From NCBI GenBank assembly GCA_948433435.1, contig CAOJDX010000005.1, positions 1 through 64,000 of the forward strand: a stretch of DNA of 64,000 nt, given 5' to 3'. Every line of letters begins with the position of its first letter. Position 1 is the first letter of the stretch. Shown one piece after another: positions 1-8,374 of this stretch. The stretch comes from an uncultured Clostridia bacterium (GTDB lineage Bacteria; Bacillota_I; Bacilli_A; RF39; UBA660). The notes under the pieces were generated by a model. The model did not search any database and was not told the origin of the DNA. It saw only the letters and a list, made by a program, of their open reading frames with translations. The position numbers were made by a program, and so were the translations under genes.

Positions 1-97
1 CTTTTATTTTATCATGGAAAGATTTTTTATTTACACAAATTTATTTACAGACTCTCTTTTTTAATGAAATGATTTACTTTAAAACAAAAAAAAGCTA

Positions 98-1795
98 CTA
101 TTTTGTTTCAATAGGGGCTTCTTTTTTGATGTCTAGAATAACTGGTAGAATAATTGGTTTTCTTCCAGTTAATTCATTTATGTAAGGAATTAATTTGGAT
201 ACTAATTCATTTTTTATAATAGCAAATGTTGAATGAGGATCTGATAGTTGTTCTTTTATGATTTTTTCTGCTAAATTTTCTATTTTTTTGATTAGTTCCT
301 CATTTTCATTTACTTGTATAAATCCTCGTGTTGTGATATTAGGTTTGATTAGTAGTTCCCGTTTTTTCATATCAACGTTAATAATAACTACTAATATACC
401 ATCATTAGCCATTGATTTTCTGTCTTTTATTACAGTACTACCAATTTCTCCAATACGGTTTCCATCAACATAGATGTCAGCACCTGGCATACTTTCTCCT
501 TTAGTAATCTTGTGATTTATTAGGTTTAGAGTATCTCCATTTTTAATGACAAAGGTATTTTCTTTTGGTATTCCACAATCAATTCCTAAATTGGCATGGT
601 GTTTTAACATACGATAGTCTCCATGGAAAGGCATTAAATATTTTGGATTAATTAATCTAATCATTAATTTTAATTCTTCTTCATTGGCATGTCCAGAAGT
701 ATGTAGATCACTTAAGGCTTTATTTGTATATACACGTACTCCATTTAAATATAATTTATTGATAATTTTTGAAATACTTAAAGCATTACCAGGAATTGCA
801 GATGATGAAAATATTACAATGTCATCTGGTCTTAGTTTGATGTGTTTATGTGAATTTGTCGACATACGAGAAAGTGCTGCTAGAGGTTCTCCTTGCGAAC
901 CAGTACATAATATTGCAATTTCTCCAGGCTTATAGTTTTTCACTTCATCTGGTGTAATTAATAATTCTTTATGTTCGATGTATCCTCCTTCTGTAGATAT
1001 CTTAATATTATTTTCCATACTACGACCAAAGACACAAATTTTTCTATTATGTTTATAACATGTTTCAAAAATATGTTTTACACGATAAATGTTTGAGGCA
1101 AATGTTGCAATAATAATTCTTTCTTGGGGATAGAGATCAAACATTTCACATAAGGCATCATCTACCTTAGATTCGCTTGTTGAAAATCCTTCATTTAAGG
1201 CATTTGTTGAATCACTAATTAATAGGTCGACTCCTTCATGGCCAATTTTGGCCATTTTATATAAGTCAGCGACAGGTCCAATAGGAGTAAGGTCGAATTT
1301 AAAATCTCCAGTTGTTACTATTCTGCCATCTGGAGTTGTTAAAGAAATTCCATGTGAATCGGGAATAGAGTGAGTAGTTCTAAAGAATTCTATCTCAATC
1401 TTTCCGAATTTAAGTATAGTATCTTCTGTGTACACATTTAAATTATCATATCGGATGTTTCTATCTTCTAGTTTTACGGCAATTAATTCTTTAGCATGTC
1501 TTGGTGCATAAATTGCTGGTATTTTAATACTTTGTAGTAAAAAAGGAATACTACCAATATGATCTTCATGACCATGTGTTATAAGTAATGCTTTGATTTT
1601 ATCTTCATTTTCTTTTAAAAAAGTAAAATCTGGTAATACATAGTCAATTCCTAAAAGTTCACTTTCAGGAAAGCTAACACCTGCATCAATAATTACAATA
1701 TTGTCGTTATGCATTACACAATACATATTTTTTCCGACTTCTCCTAAACCTCCTAAAACAATTAGTTTTGTTCCATTTGGTTTTTTTACTTCCAT
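98..1795 (-). CDS. rnjA: Ribonuclease J
   Basis: RNase J processes and degrades RNA in the cytoplasm as a combined endonuclease and 5'-3' exonuclease. The 565-residue product has the expected family length. The metallo-beta-lactamase metal site HGHEDHIG lies near residues 74-81, after a glycine-rich start (LGGLGEVGKN). Further family motifs are SDSTNA near 194 and the beta-CASP region with PFHGDYRML near 390; a C-terminal domain follows. The start is preceded by AAAGGAGAA at good spacing. It is transcribed alone from a clear promoter at 1849-1877. Whether it corresponds to RNase J1 or J2 cannot be decided from this window; the intact metal site suggests an active enzyme. Confidence 0.95.
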   Translation of the reverse strand: MEVKKPNGTKLIVLGGLGEVGKNMYCVMHNDNIVIIDAGVSFPESELLGIDYVLPDFTFLKENEDKIKALLITHGHEDHIGSIPFLLQSIKIPAIYAPRHAKELIAVKLEDRNIRYDNLNVYTEDTILKFGKIEIEFFRTTHSIPDSHGISLTTPDGRIVTTGDFKFDLTPIGPVADLYKMAKIGHEGVDLLISDSTNALNEGFSTSESKVDDALCEMFDLYPQERIIIATFASNIYRVKHIFETCYKHNRKICVFGRSMENNIKISTEGGYIEHKELLITPDEVKNYKPGEIAILCTGSQGEPLAALSRMSTNSHKHIKLRPDDIVIFSSSAIPGNALSISKIINKLYLNGVRVYTNKALSDLHTSGHANEEELKLMIRLINPKYLMPFHGDYRMLKHHANLGIDCGIPKENTFVIKNGDTLNLINHKITKGESMPGADIYVDGNRIGEIGSTVIKDRKSMANDGILVVIINVDMKKRELLIKPNITTRGFIQVNENEELIKKIENLAEKIIKEQLSDPHSTFAIIKNELVSKLIPYINELTGRKPIILPVILDIKKEAPIETK

Positions 1796-1848
1796 TTTTT
1801 CTCCTTTCTTATTCGTTAATTTTTAACATAAAAGAACTAACTTTCTAT

Positions 1849-1877
1849 ATTATACACTAATTTTTATTTTTTGTCTA
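1849..1877 (-). promoter_or_regulatory. SigA-type promoter of rnjA
   Basis: Read on the minus strand, TAGACA is followed by a 17-bp spacer and a perfect TATAAT, about 55 bp upstream of the RNase J start. Confidence 0.65.
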
Positions 1878-1910
1878 TTACTCCAAAATAAAAAACGTTA
1901 AGTAGTTAGA

Positions 1911-4547
1911 TTACTTTCCGTTTTTAGAGTTGATTTTAATTAGTTTTTTATAGTCTTCACTTAAGTGATCTTCTCCTAATAAATTGTAACATTCTACTAG
2001 GGCCTTTAAATTTGAATTATGATATCCAGGTCTTCTTTTTTCATATTCCAAGAAACAATTTTTAGCTTGGTCGTATTCGTGGTTGTATAAATAAACTTTT
2101 CCTAAGCGAAAGTAGGCATTTGGTTCAGGGATTATTGATATTGCTTTTTGATAATTTTCTTGTGCTTCCTTATATTGTTTTAGATGTTCGTGATTTCTTC
2201 CCTTTAACAGATATCCTTTTGCATTTAAATCATTGTCTATTTGTATGTATAAGTCTATAATGTTAATACTTTTTTGATATTCCTTTTCTTGATAATAATA
2301 TCTTGCTGTATCATATAATTGTTCTTTTTTTACGAAAGTTGGGTTATTAATATCCTCTTTTAATATAGAAAGGCGAGATTGATGGTAGTCAATATTTCTA
2401 TTTTGGGTATTGTTTGCTATAAATTCTTGATATTGTTGGAGTTTAAGAGTAGCTTGCTCTAAATCTCCTCTGTTATAACTTTTTTTATATTCTTTTAATA
2501 GTTCTATTGCTTCATTGGTTTCAAATTGCTTTAAGAAGGTTAGAATGGTTTTTAGTTCTACAGTTAAATTTATACTAATTCCTTCTAAGTTATTATTCTG
2601 ATAGTATAGGTAAGCATCTAAATAGTTTTTTTCTTTTAATAATTTTTTTAAAGTATTTAGATGTTTAATTGTTGGATTTTCATCTTGTAGTTCTAATTCC
2701 TTATTATTTGCTGGTGTTTGTTCGTTATTTTTTAGCTGTTTATCTAGTTCTATTAATAAGCTTTTATATAGGGAAAAGTTTGAGTTATAGGGCAATTTTT
2801 TTTCTTTGATTATGTTCAATGCCTGTATATAGTCTCCAATACTAAGGGCTTTAAAGAATTTTTTTTCTATATCTTTTTCTTCATATGTAAATTGTTCAAA
2901 ATTGCTTATTGTTATATTTTCTTCCTTACTTCTTTTTAAAGTATCAATTAATTCTAAAGTATATTGATTGTATGTGATTTCTTCTTCTTTACATAATTCT
3001 AATTTCTCTTTTATAAGTTCTTCTAATGTATTAAGTTGATTTTCCATTAACTCTTTATTTTTCACAAAGCTATCAATTTTGTGGTTTATTTCTGTTAACT
3101 TTTCTTTTCTTAATTTCTCTTTTTCTAGTTGATTTATACATTCTAAAATGTCTTCTAGTAAATAGCGAAAGATAGTAAACTCTTCTTTATTTCTAGCTAT
3201 TTTTTCACAGGTAAAGGTTAAGTAGTAAGCCTCTTGGTAATCTTTAAATTTTATGGATTCAAAAAATCTTTTAATAGGATTTTGTTCTGTATAGGTATAG
3301 GTCGGATTTTTTTCTTGATAAACTGTACCTGTACTTTTTATCTTTTCCATAGTTTTGATTAATTTTAATGCTAGGGAGTAAGTATTGTTATATTCTTGGT
3401 TTAATTTTTCCTCTAAGATATTTTTTACTTGTTCATATTCTCTTTTATTAATTAATTGTGCAATATCTTGGATACTAAATTGTTCTTTTTTATTTTCTAA
3501 ATTACAGTTATTTTTAGTTGAATTGATTTTTTGTTGATTCTCTTTATTTTGATGAATTAATTTTTGAAGTAAGCTTCTATAAGAGATTAATATTTTATTG
3601 TTTGGGTTGAAGTAAATACATTTTCCAATATTTTTGTAAGCAGTTTGGAAATCATTTAGGGATAGAGCTCTGTCTAATATTTTAGTGTAGTTGTTATCCA
3701 AGTCCTTATAGTCTATTTCTTTTTCTGGTAATAATTGATTATTCTTTTTTATTTCTAAGTAATTATTTATTATTTGAATAAAATTTTTGATTGCCTTTTC
3801 CATATGTGGATGAGCATAAATAGCTATTTCATGTAGATTATTCAAAGCTTCTTCATAGTTTTCTTTGTCAATATTTTTTTCAAAAAGTTTATAATAGAAA
3901 TGGAATTTTTTTTCATTATCTTGTTTTATTTTTTGATTTATTTGTTCTTTTTTTTGTTGACTATTTTTATTTTTACTTAAGATGATTTGATTAGTTAGAA
4001 TAAAAAATAATTCAGTACTAATATTATTTTTATTTTTGCGTTCTCTTTCGAGATTTTTAAATTCAGAGATAGATGAATAGGCATTTTCAAAATCATGTGA
4101 TAATACTGCTTCACTAAAATTTATAAAATATTTATAGTAAGATCCAGTATGGTAATCTTTTTCTGAAAATATCATTAAATTATTTAAAGAGGGGAAGTCT
4201 TTTGGACTTTGTAATATTTCTTTAAGTAGTATGAAGTAAAGCATTAAATGATTATCGTAATCGTGAGTTGTTTGATTTTGTAGATTTATACATAGACTTT
4301 TATAGGCTTCTTCAAATTTACCATTTATAATATTTTTAGTGAATAATTTAAATGTTTGTTGTTTATTCTTATCTTTTGTGATTTTCGTAATTTGATATTT
4401 TCCGCGTTCTATTTTCTTTATTTTTCCTTCTTGGATGGCTTTTTTTATATAGTAGTCATTTAAACCATATTCTTTTAATTCCTTTGTTGTTCTTTCTTCT
4501 ATATTTGTCTCTTCTAATTGGTTTATTATTTCTTTCAAATCGATCAT
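1911..4547 (-). CDS. Large TPR-repeat protein with N-terminal winged-helix-like segment
   Basis: I do not recognise a named gene. The 878-residue product opens with about 55 residues that resemble the N-terminal wing of AbiEi-type antitoxin/regulator proteins (ending in the pattern GKIKKIERGKYQI). The rest is very rich in Lys, Glu, Asn and Ile and helical, with TPR-like pairs clearest at the C-terminus (about residues 750-860, with RYYYQEKEYQKSI, GRNHEHLKQYKEAQENYQKA and FRLGKVYLYNHEYDQAKNCF). It is cytoplasmic, without signal peptide or membrane segment. An ATG 60 bases upstream has no ribosome site, whereas the one chosen here follows AAAGGACG at normal spacing. A scaffold or regulatory role is an inference from TPR domains only. 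Confidence 0.75.
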   Translation of the reverse strand: MIDLKEIINQLEETNIEERTTKELKEYGLNDYYIKKAIQEGKIKKIERGKYQITKITKDKNKQQTFKLFTKNIINGKFEEAYKSLCINLQNQTTHDYDNHLMLYFILLKEILQSPKDFPSLNNLMIFSEKDYHTGSYYKYFINFSEAVLSHDFENAYSSISEFKNLERERKNKNNISTELFFILTNQIILSKNKNSQQKKEQINQKIKQDNEKKFHFYYKLFEKNIDKENYEEALNNLHEIAIYAHPHMEKAIKNFIQIINNYLEIKKNNQLLPEKEIDYKDLDNNYTKILDRALSLNDFQTAYKNIGKCIYFNPNNKILISYRSLLQKLIHQNKENQQKINSTKNNCNLENKKEQFSIQDIAQLINKREYEQVKNILEEKLNQEYNNTYSLALKLIKTMEKIKSTGTVYQEKNPTYTYTEQNPIKRFFESIKFKDYQEAYYLTFTCEKIARNKEEFTIFRYLLEDILECINQLEKEKLRKEKLTEINHKIDSFVKNKELMENQLNTLEELIKEKLELCKEEEITYNQYTLELIDTLKRSKEENITISNFEQFTYEEKDIEKKFFKALSIGDYIQALNIIKEKKLPYNSNFSLYKSLLIELDKQLKNNEQTPANNKELELQDENPTIKHLNTLKKLLKEKNYLDAYLYYQNNNLEGISINLTVELKTILTFLKQFETNEAIELLKEYKKSYNRGDLEQATLKLQQYQEFIANNTQNRNIDYHQSRLSILKEDINNPTFVKKEQLYDTARYYYQEKEYQKSINIIDLYIQIDNDLNAKGYLLKGRNHEHLKQYKEAQENYQKAISIIPEPNAYFRLGKVYLYNHEYDQAKNCFLEYEKRRPGYHNSNLKALVECYNLLGEDHLSEDYKKLIKINSKNGK

Positions 4548-4571
4548 ATTTATCGTCCTTTTCTTTAATTT

Positions 4572-4591
4572 TAGCAAGAGATTACTTGCTA
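4572..4591. promoter_or_regulatory. 7-bp inverted repeat in leader of the TPR gene
   Basis: TAGCAAG and CTTGCTA flank a 6-base loop just upstream of the chosen start codon at 4547. It could be an operator or an mRNA leader hairpin. Nothing more can be said from one copy. Confidence 0.3.
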
Positions 4592-4682
4592 TTTTTAATT
4601 TTACCATAATTCTAGTTTTAGGGAGCTATTTTTTTTAAATGATGATATAATGATATGTAGAATAATAAAGGAGGAAGAAAAA

Positions 4683-5465
4683 ATGAAATTAGAAGGAAAA
4701 GTTGCTGTTGTAACTGGAGGGGCAATGGGAAATGGTCTTGGTATTGTTAAAGTATTTTTAAAATATGGAGCGGATGTTGTAATTGTTGATTATTCTGATC
4801 AAATTAGTAAAACTATTCAGGAACTTAATCATCCAAAAGTTACAGGATATAAAGCAGATATTCGTGATGCTGCTATGCTTCAGGGAATTGTTAAAGATGT
4901 TATTGCTAAAAAGGGAAAAATTGATATTTTAGTCAATAATGCAGGTATTGCAAAATTAGAGAAATTTGTAGATATGTCAGATGAAGTTAGAAATGCTCAT
5001 TTTGATATTAATATTAGTGGTACATGGAATATGACTAAAGCAGTTGTTCCTACTATGATTGAAAAAAAATATGGAAAAATTGTTAACTTATCTAGTGTTA
5101 CAGGACCTATGGTTGCGGATAGTGGAGAAGTAGCTTATGCTACAACTAAAGCTGCTCTAATTGGGTTTACTAAGGGTCTTGCTATGGAACTGGTTGATCA
5201 TCATATTAATGTGAATGCCATTATGCCTGGATATATTATGACCCCTATGGTTGAAGGTATTGCTAAAGATTCCAATCAAAGTGATCCTAGTAGTGTTATT
5301 CAGGGTATTGCTAATGGTATTCCTATGAAAAGGTTAGGAACAATAGAAGAGTTAGGAGAGTTAGCTGCTTTCTTAGCAAGTGATGAGTCAACTTATATTA
5401 CGGGTCAGGGAATTGTTATTGATGGTGGTTCTACTTTGCCAGAAACAATGAGTGTAGGGGCTTAA
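4683..5465 (+). CDS. ucpA: SDR-family oxidoreductase, UcpA-like
   Basis: A 260-residue classical short-chain dehydrogenase. The NAD(P)-binding glycine motif is TGGAMGNGLG (residues 12-21), NNAG lies near 88, the catalytic serine is in SSVTG near 138 and YATTK (YxxxK) is near 155. The C-terminus GGSTLPETMSVGA matches the ending I recall for the UcpA subfamily, which is unusually distinctive; the substrate of that family is not established. The start is placed at the ATG after AAAGGAGG; an in-frame start 33 bases upstream would add residues before the Rossmann fold and has no ribosome site. It is a single gene, divergent from the TPR gene and ending at a bidirectional terminator. Confidence 0.88.
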   Translation: MKLEGKVAVVTGGAMGNGLGIVKVFLKYGADVVIVDYSDQISKTIQELNHPKVTGYKADIRDAAMLQGIVKDVIAKKGKIDILVNNAGIAKLEKFVDMSDEVRNAHFDINISGTWNMTKAVVPTMIEKKYGKIVNLSSVTGPMVADSGEVAYATTKAALIGFTKGLAMELVDHHINVNAIMPGYIMTPMVEGIAKDSNQSDPSSVIQGIANGIPMKRLGTIEELGELAAFLASDESTYITGQGIVIDGGSTLPETMSVGA

Positions 5466-5601
5466 CTTAACTATCTTTATAATAAAATAATTTTTAGTGT
5501 AATAGGAAAATGTATAGTGAAATACTGATATTTTCTTTTTTTATACAAGTTTAAAAGCCGAAAAGAGTTTAGTTATTTGAAAAGGTCTAAGTTTTCTATA
5601 A

Positions 5602-5627
5602 AAAAAATCGCAAAAATGCGATTTTTT
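5602..5627. terminator. Bidirectional terminator
   Basis: A perfect 10-bp stem (AAAAAATCGC / GCGATTTTTT) with a 6-base loop lies between two convergent genes. A/T tracts on both sides let it act for either strand. Confidence 0.8.
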
Positions 5628-5635
5628 GTTTTTAA

Positions 5636-6040
5636 TTATCTTCTTTTCAATTGTTCTATTTCTTCTTCAGTAGGTATCATATTTTTGAAAGTTAGGCTAT
5701 GACATTCGTGCCTTAATTCTTTTAATTTTTGTATATGATACATTATGGCATCAAATGGTTTTTGAGTTTCTTCTTCGCCTTTCTTAGTTTGTTCAAAATC
5801 TTGTTTTTGAGTAAGTGATTTAAAATAAGAAGCGATTTCTGCTTTATTAAGTAATGGAGTAGTAGTTTCTTTTCTCTCAAGAGGTTTGTTGACTGCTTCT
5901 GATATATCACTGTTTCTAATCGCCTCTTGTATTTGAGAAATTTTTTGTACTAATTCTGGATTAATTGGTTTTCTATTTTTAATACTTTTGGCTATCTCCT
6001 CAATATAATATTCATATGTTTGCTGTAATTCTTTCTTCAT
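5636..6040 (-). CDS. Hypothetical protein, helical, 134 aa
   Basis: Not recognised. The product is a charged, helical cytoplasmic protein without signal peptide or membrane segment. The start follows GAGAGGAAG at suitable spacing. It is the last gene of a three-gene minus-strand operon, 22 bp after the 109-residue gene, and ends at the shared terminator. Function cannot be assigned. Confidence 0.6.
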   Translation of the reverse strand: MKKELQQTYEYYIEEIAKSIKNRKPINPELVQKISQIQEAIRNSDISEAVNKPLERKETTTPLLNKAEIASYFKSLTQKQDFEQTKKGEEETQKPFDAIMYHIQKLKELRHECHSLTFKNMIPTEEEIEQLKRR

Positions 6041-6062
6041 ATTAATGTCTTCCTCTCAATTT

Positions 6063-6392
6063 TTATATTTTTCTTTTCACATTTTCCCTTTTTGTTTCTA
6101 TCGTATTATTAATATGTTCATTGAAGAAAGTAATTAACTCATTTATATCGTATTCTCTTTGAATTTTGTCTTCTTGGATTAAATAATTTGTTAAACTTTC
6201 TTCTTCTAATAACTGGATGTCTTCTCCGAGCAAAATGGTTTTTGGATTCTTGTCTTTTATCTCTTCCTCTTTGAGAAGTCCTTCAAATTGATATGTTAAT
6301 ATTTCTGTACCACTTTTTATTTGTATATATTTGAAAAGTGTATATCTAAAATTTCTTGTAGGGTGGTGTTCCAATATTTTTATTACTAACAT
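6063..6392 (-). CDS. Hypothetical protein, 109 aa
   Basis: Not recognised. It is a mixed alpha/beta-looking, acidic protein with no signal peptide. The ribosome site before the chosen ATG is weak, so translation may depend on the upstream lipoprotein gene, 38 bp away. It is the middle gene of the operon that begins with the lipoprotein. Confidence 0.55.
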   Translation of the reverse strand: MLVIKILEHHPTRNFRYTLFKYIQIKSGTEILTYQFEGLLKEEEIKDKNPKTILLGEDIQLLEEESLTNYLIQEDKIQREYDINELITFFNEHINNTIETKRENVKRKI

Positions 6393-6430
6393 TTTTTTAG
6401 TAACTTCTTTTTGTTTGATAGTAATAATTT

Positions 6431-6607
6431 TTATATAATTTTCAACGTCGGCATAGGAAATGGTCCATTAATTGTATTGTCTTGTTCATAAACTATTTTT
6501 AATTCTTCTCGTTTTATAGTGTAAGAATCGTTACATCCTGTTAAAGCGATGGCTGCTAATTCGGTTATTATTCCTAGTAATAGGGTCTTCTTTTGTATAT
6601 TATTCAT
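6431..6607 (-). CDS. Small lipoprotein, 58 aa
   Basis: The start is set at the ATG after GAAGGAGGTTTACA; an ATG 33 bases further upstream has no such site. The product has a Lys-containing N-terminus, a hydrophobic stretch and a lipobox ending LTGC near residue 24, so a mature lipid-anchored peptide of about 35 residues is expected on the outer face of the membrane. The mature part has no family I recognise. It heads a three-gene operon with the strong promoter at 6680-6708. Confidence 0.65.
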   Translation of the reverse strand: MNNIQKKTLLLGIITELAAIALTGCNDSYTIKREELKIVYEQDNTINGPFPMPTLKII

Positions 6608-6679
6608 TGTAAACCTCCTTCTTTTTTGTTCGTTATTCATAATAAGTATTTACTTTTTTCTTCTACAAAAATTGGCTAT

Positions 6680-6708
6680 ATTATACTGTATTTTAATGTA
6701 TTTGTCAA
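6680..6708 (-). promoter_or_regulatory. Strong SigA-type promoter of the lipoprotein operon
   Basis: On the minus strand TTGACA, a 17-bp spacer and TATAAT are all consensus. The spacer sequence is nearly the same as that of the promoter at 21303-21331. Confidence 0.75.
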
Positions 6709-6745
6709 TTTTTTTTCTTTATGATACACTTGAAGTGGTGATATT

Positions 6746-7762
6746 ATGGGAATATTTAATAAAATTAAGACGATATTTAATAAGGAAGAATCATTAGAAG
6801 AAAAAATTATTAATGATAGTGTGGAAGATAATGCAATAAAGGAAGAAATTGAAATATATGAGAAGGGACTTACTAAATCGCGAGAGGGATTTGTTTCAAG
6901 ATTAGTTAATCTTACTAATAAGTATAAAAAAGTGAATGAAGAATATTTTGAGGAATTAGAAGAAATTCTTATTATGGCTGATATTGGAGTAAATACTGTT
7001 GAAGATTTTCTTGATCGTCTACGAGACCGTGTTAGGCATGAAAATATTGAAAATCCAGAAGTATTAAAAGAGATTATTGTAGATGAGTTGTTTATTATCT
7101 ATGTTGATGGAGATGTTTTAGTTAATAAGGTTAATTATAGTGAAGATGGTCCAACAGTTATTTTGTTTGTTGGGGTTAATGGAGTTGGCAAGACAACGAC
7201 CATTGGAAAATTAGCTACTAAAATGAAAAGTGAAGGGAAAAAGGTTTTATTAGTTGGTGCAGATACTTTTAGAGCAGGAGCTGTGGAACAGTTAAAAGAG
7301 TGGTCAGAACGTTCTAGGGTTGCTTTTTATGGAAAAGAAAATAGTGATCCAGCCAGTGTTGTTTATGATGGAGTACAAAAAGCAATCAATGAAGATTATG
7401 ATGTAGTTCTTGTAGATACAGCAGGGCGCCTTCAAAATAAAACTAATTTAATGAAAGAGTTAGAGAAAATAAACAAAGTTATTACTTCTTTGATTTCTGA
7501 TGCTCCTCAAGAAGTTTTATTAGTAATTGATGCGACGACAGGCCAAAATGGTATTAGTCAAGCGATTGCTTTTAAAGAAATTACTCCTATTACGGGAATT
7601 GTTCTTTCAAAACTTGATGGAACAGCTAAAGGTGGTATTGTATTAGCTATTAAAGAAAAAGTAGATATTCCTGTTAAATTTATTGGACTTGGTGAAGGGC
7701 AAAATGATTTACAGGTATTTGATATTGAAAAATATATTTATGGATTATTTAAAGATTTGTAG
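6746..7762 (+). CDS. ftsY: Signal recognition particle receptor FtsY
   Basis: FtsY is the membrane-associated GTPase that docks ribosomes carrying the signal recognition particle to the translocon. The 338-residue protein has a short acidic N-terminal A region, the NG domain P-loop GVNGVGKTTTIGK (from about residue 142), DTFRAGA, DTAGR near 222 and SKLDGTAKGG near 290. The start follows GGTGAT. It is the first gene of a cluster with ylxM and ffh, which fits its role as partner of Ffh. Confidence 0.95.
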   Translation: MGIFNKIKTIFNKEESLEEKIINDSVEDNAIKEEIEIYEKGLTKSREGFVSRLVNLTNKYKKVNEEYFEELEEILIMADIGVNTVEDFLDRLRDRVRHENIENPEVLKEIIVDELFIIYVDGDVLVNKVNYSEDGPTVILFVGVNGVGKTTTIGKLATKMKSEGKKVLLVGADTFRAGAVEQLKEWSERSRVAFYGKENSDPASVVYDGVQKAINEDYDVVLVDTAGRLQNKTNLMKELEKINKVITSLISDAPQEVLLVIDATTGQNGISQAIAFKEITPITGIVLSKLDGTAKGGIVLAIKEKVDIPVKFIGLGEGQNDLQVFDIEKYIYGLFKDL

Positions 7763-7770
7763 GTGGTAGG

Positions 7771-8019
7771 ATGAAAAAAAATAAAAAGAGTTCATTATAT
7801 TTACAGTTGTTGTTATCAATCATTGTCATTGTTTGTGTAGTATTTTATTTTATGAATAATCAGAATGTTTTTTATTTAGAGTTTTTCTTGGGGCTTACTC
7901 TAGTTACTATGGGATATAATAATAAAAAATTTTATCATAGAGAAAATATGACTGGACTTTATTTTTTAGTAGGTTTAGGTTTAGTTATTTTTAGTTTTAT
8001 TCATTTTTTTGGAGTTTAG
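7771..8019 (+). CDS. Small membrane protein, 82 aa
   Basis: Not recognised. The product has a Lys-rich cytoplasmic start and two or three hydrophobic stretches (about residues 10-28, 33-48 and 62-80), so it should be an integral membrane protein. It lies 8 bp after ftsY with ribosome site GGTAGG and immediately precedes ylxM, so it is co-transcribed with targeting genes. No function is implied by sequence. Confidence 0.65.
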   Translation: MKKNKKSSLYLQLLLSIIVIVCVVFYFMNNQNVFYLEFFLGLTLVTMGYNNKKFYHRENMTGLYFLVGLGLVIFSFIHFFGV

Positions 8020-8020
8020 T

Positions 8021-8314
8021 ATGGAAGACTTTATTTATTATAGTGAGCTTTATGACTTGTATAAAAATTTATTAACAACAAAACAAAAACAATATTTTGA
8101 GGATTATTATTTTGGTAATTTATCTTTTAGCGAAATAGCTGAAAATTATCAAGTTAGTCGTAATGCTGTTTATAGACAAGTTAAGTTTACAAAAGAAATT
8201 TTAGAAGATTATGAAGAGAAACTTGCACTTAGGAAGAAACTTGTAGAAATAGAAAATGTATTGGATGATAGTTTTTTGAGTGAAAAAATTAGAAATATTA
8301 TAGACAATAGCTAG
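8021..8314 (+). CDS. ylxM: YlxM-family DNA-binding/SRP-associated protein
   Basis: A 97-residue UPF0122/YlxM protein. In Firmicutes this gene sits next to ffh, and in streptococci the product has been linked to the signal recognition particle. The N-terminus (MEDFIYYSELYDLYKNLLTTKQ) and the sigma-region-4-like helix-turn-helix (LSFSEIAENYQVSRNAVYRQVK) are diagnostic. The start at 8021 follows GGAG and lies 1 bp after the previous stop; an upstream TTG is less likely. Here a HerA-like ATPase gene separates it from ffh. Confidence 0.88.
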   Translation: MEDFIYYSELYDLYKNLLTTKQKQYFEDYYFGNLSFSEIAENYQVSRNAVYRQVKFTKEILEDYEEKLALRKKLVEIENVLDDSFLSEKIRNIIDNS

Positions 8315-8374
8315 ACTTTAAAATTAGAAAATAGTATAATTTTGTTTAAGAATAGGAAGAAGGGTAGAAAGAAA

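Noticed and set aside
4548-4607. Longer N-terminus for the TPR protein beginning at 4607
   Set aside because: No ribosome site precedes that ATG, whereas the ATG at 4547 has AAAGGACG at normal spacing.
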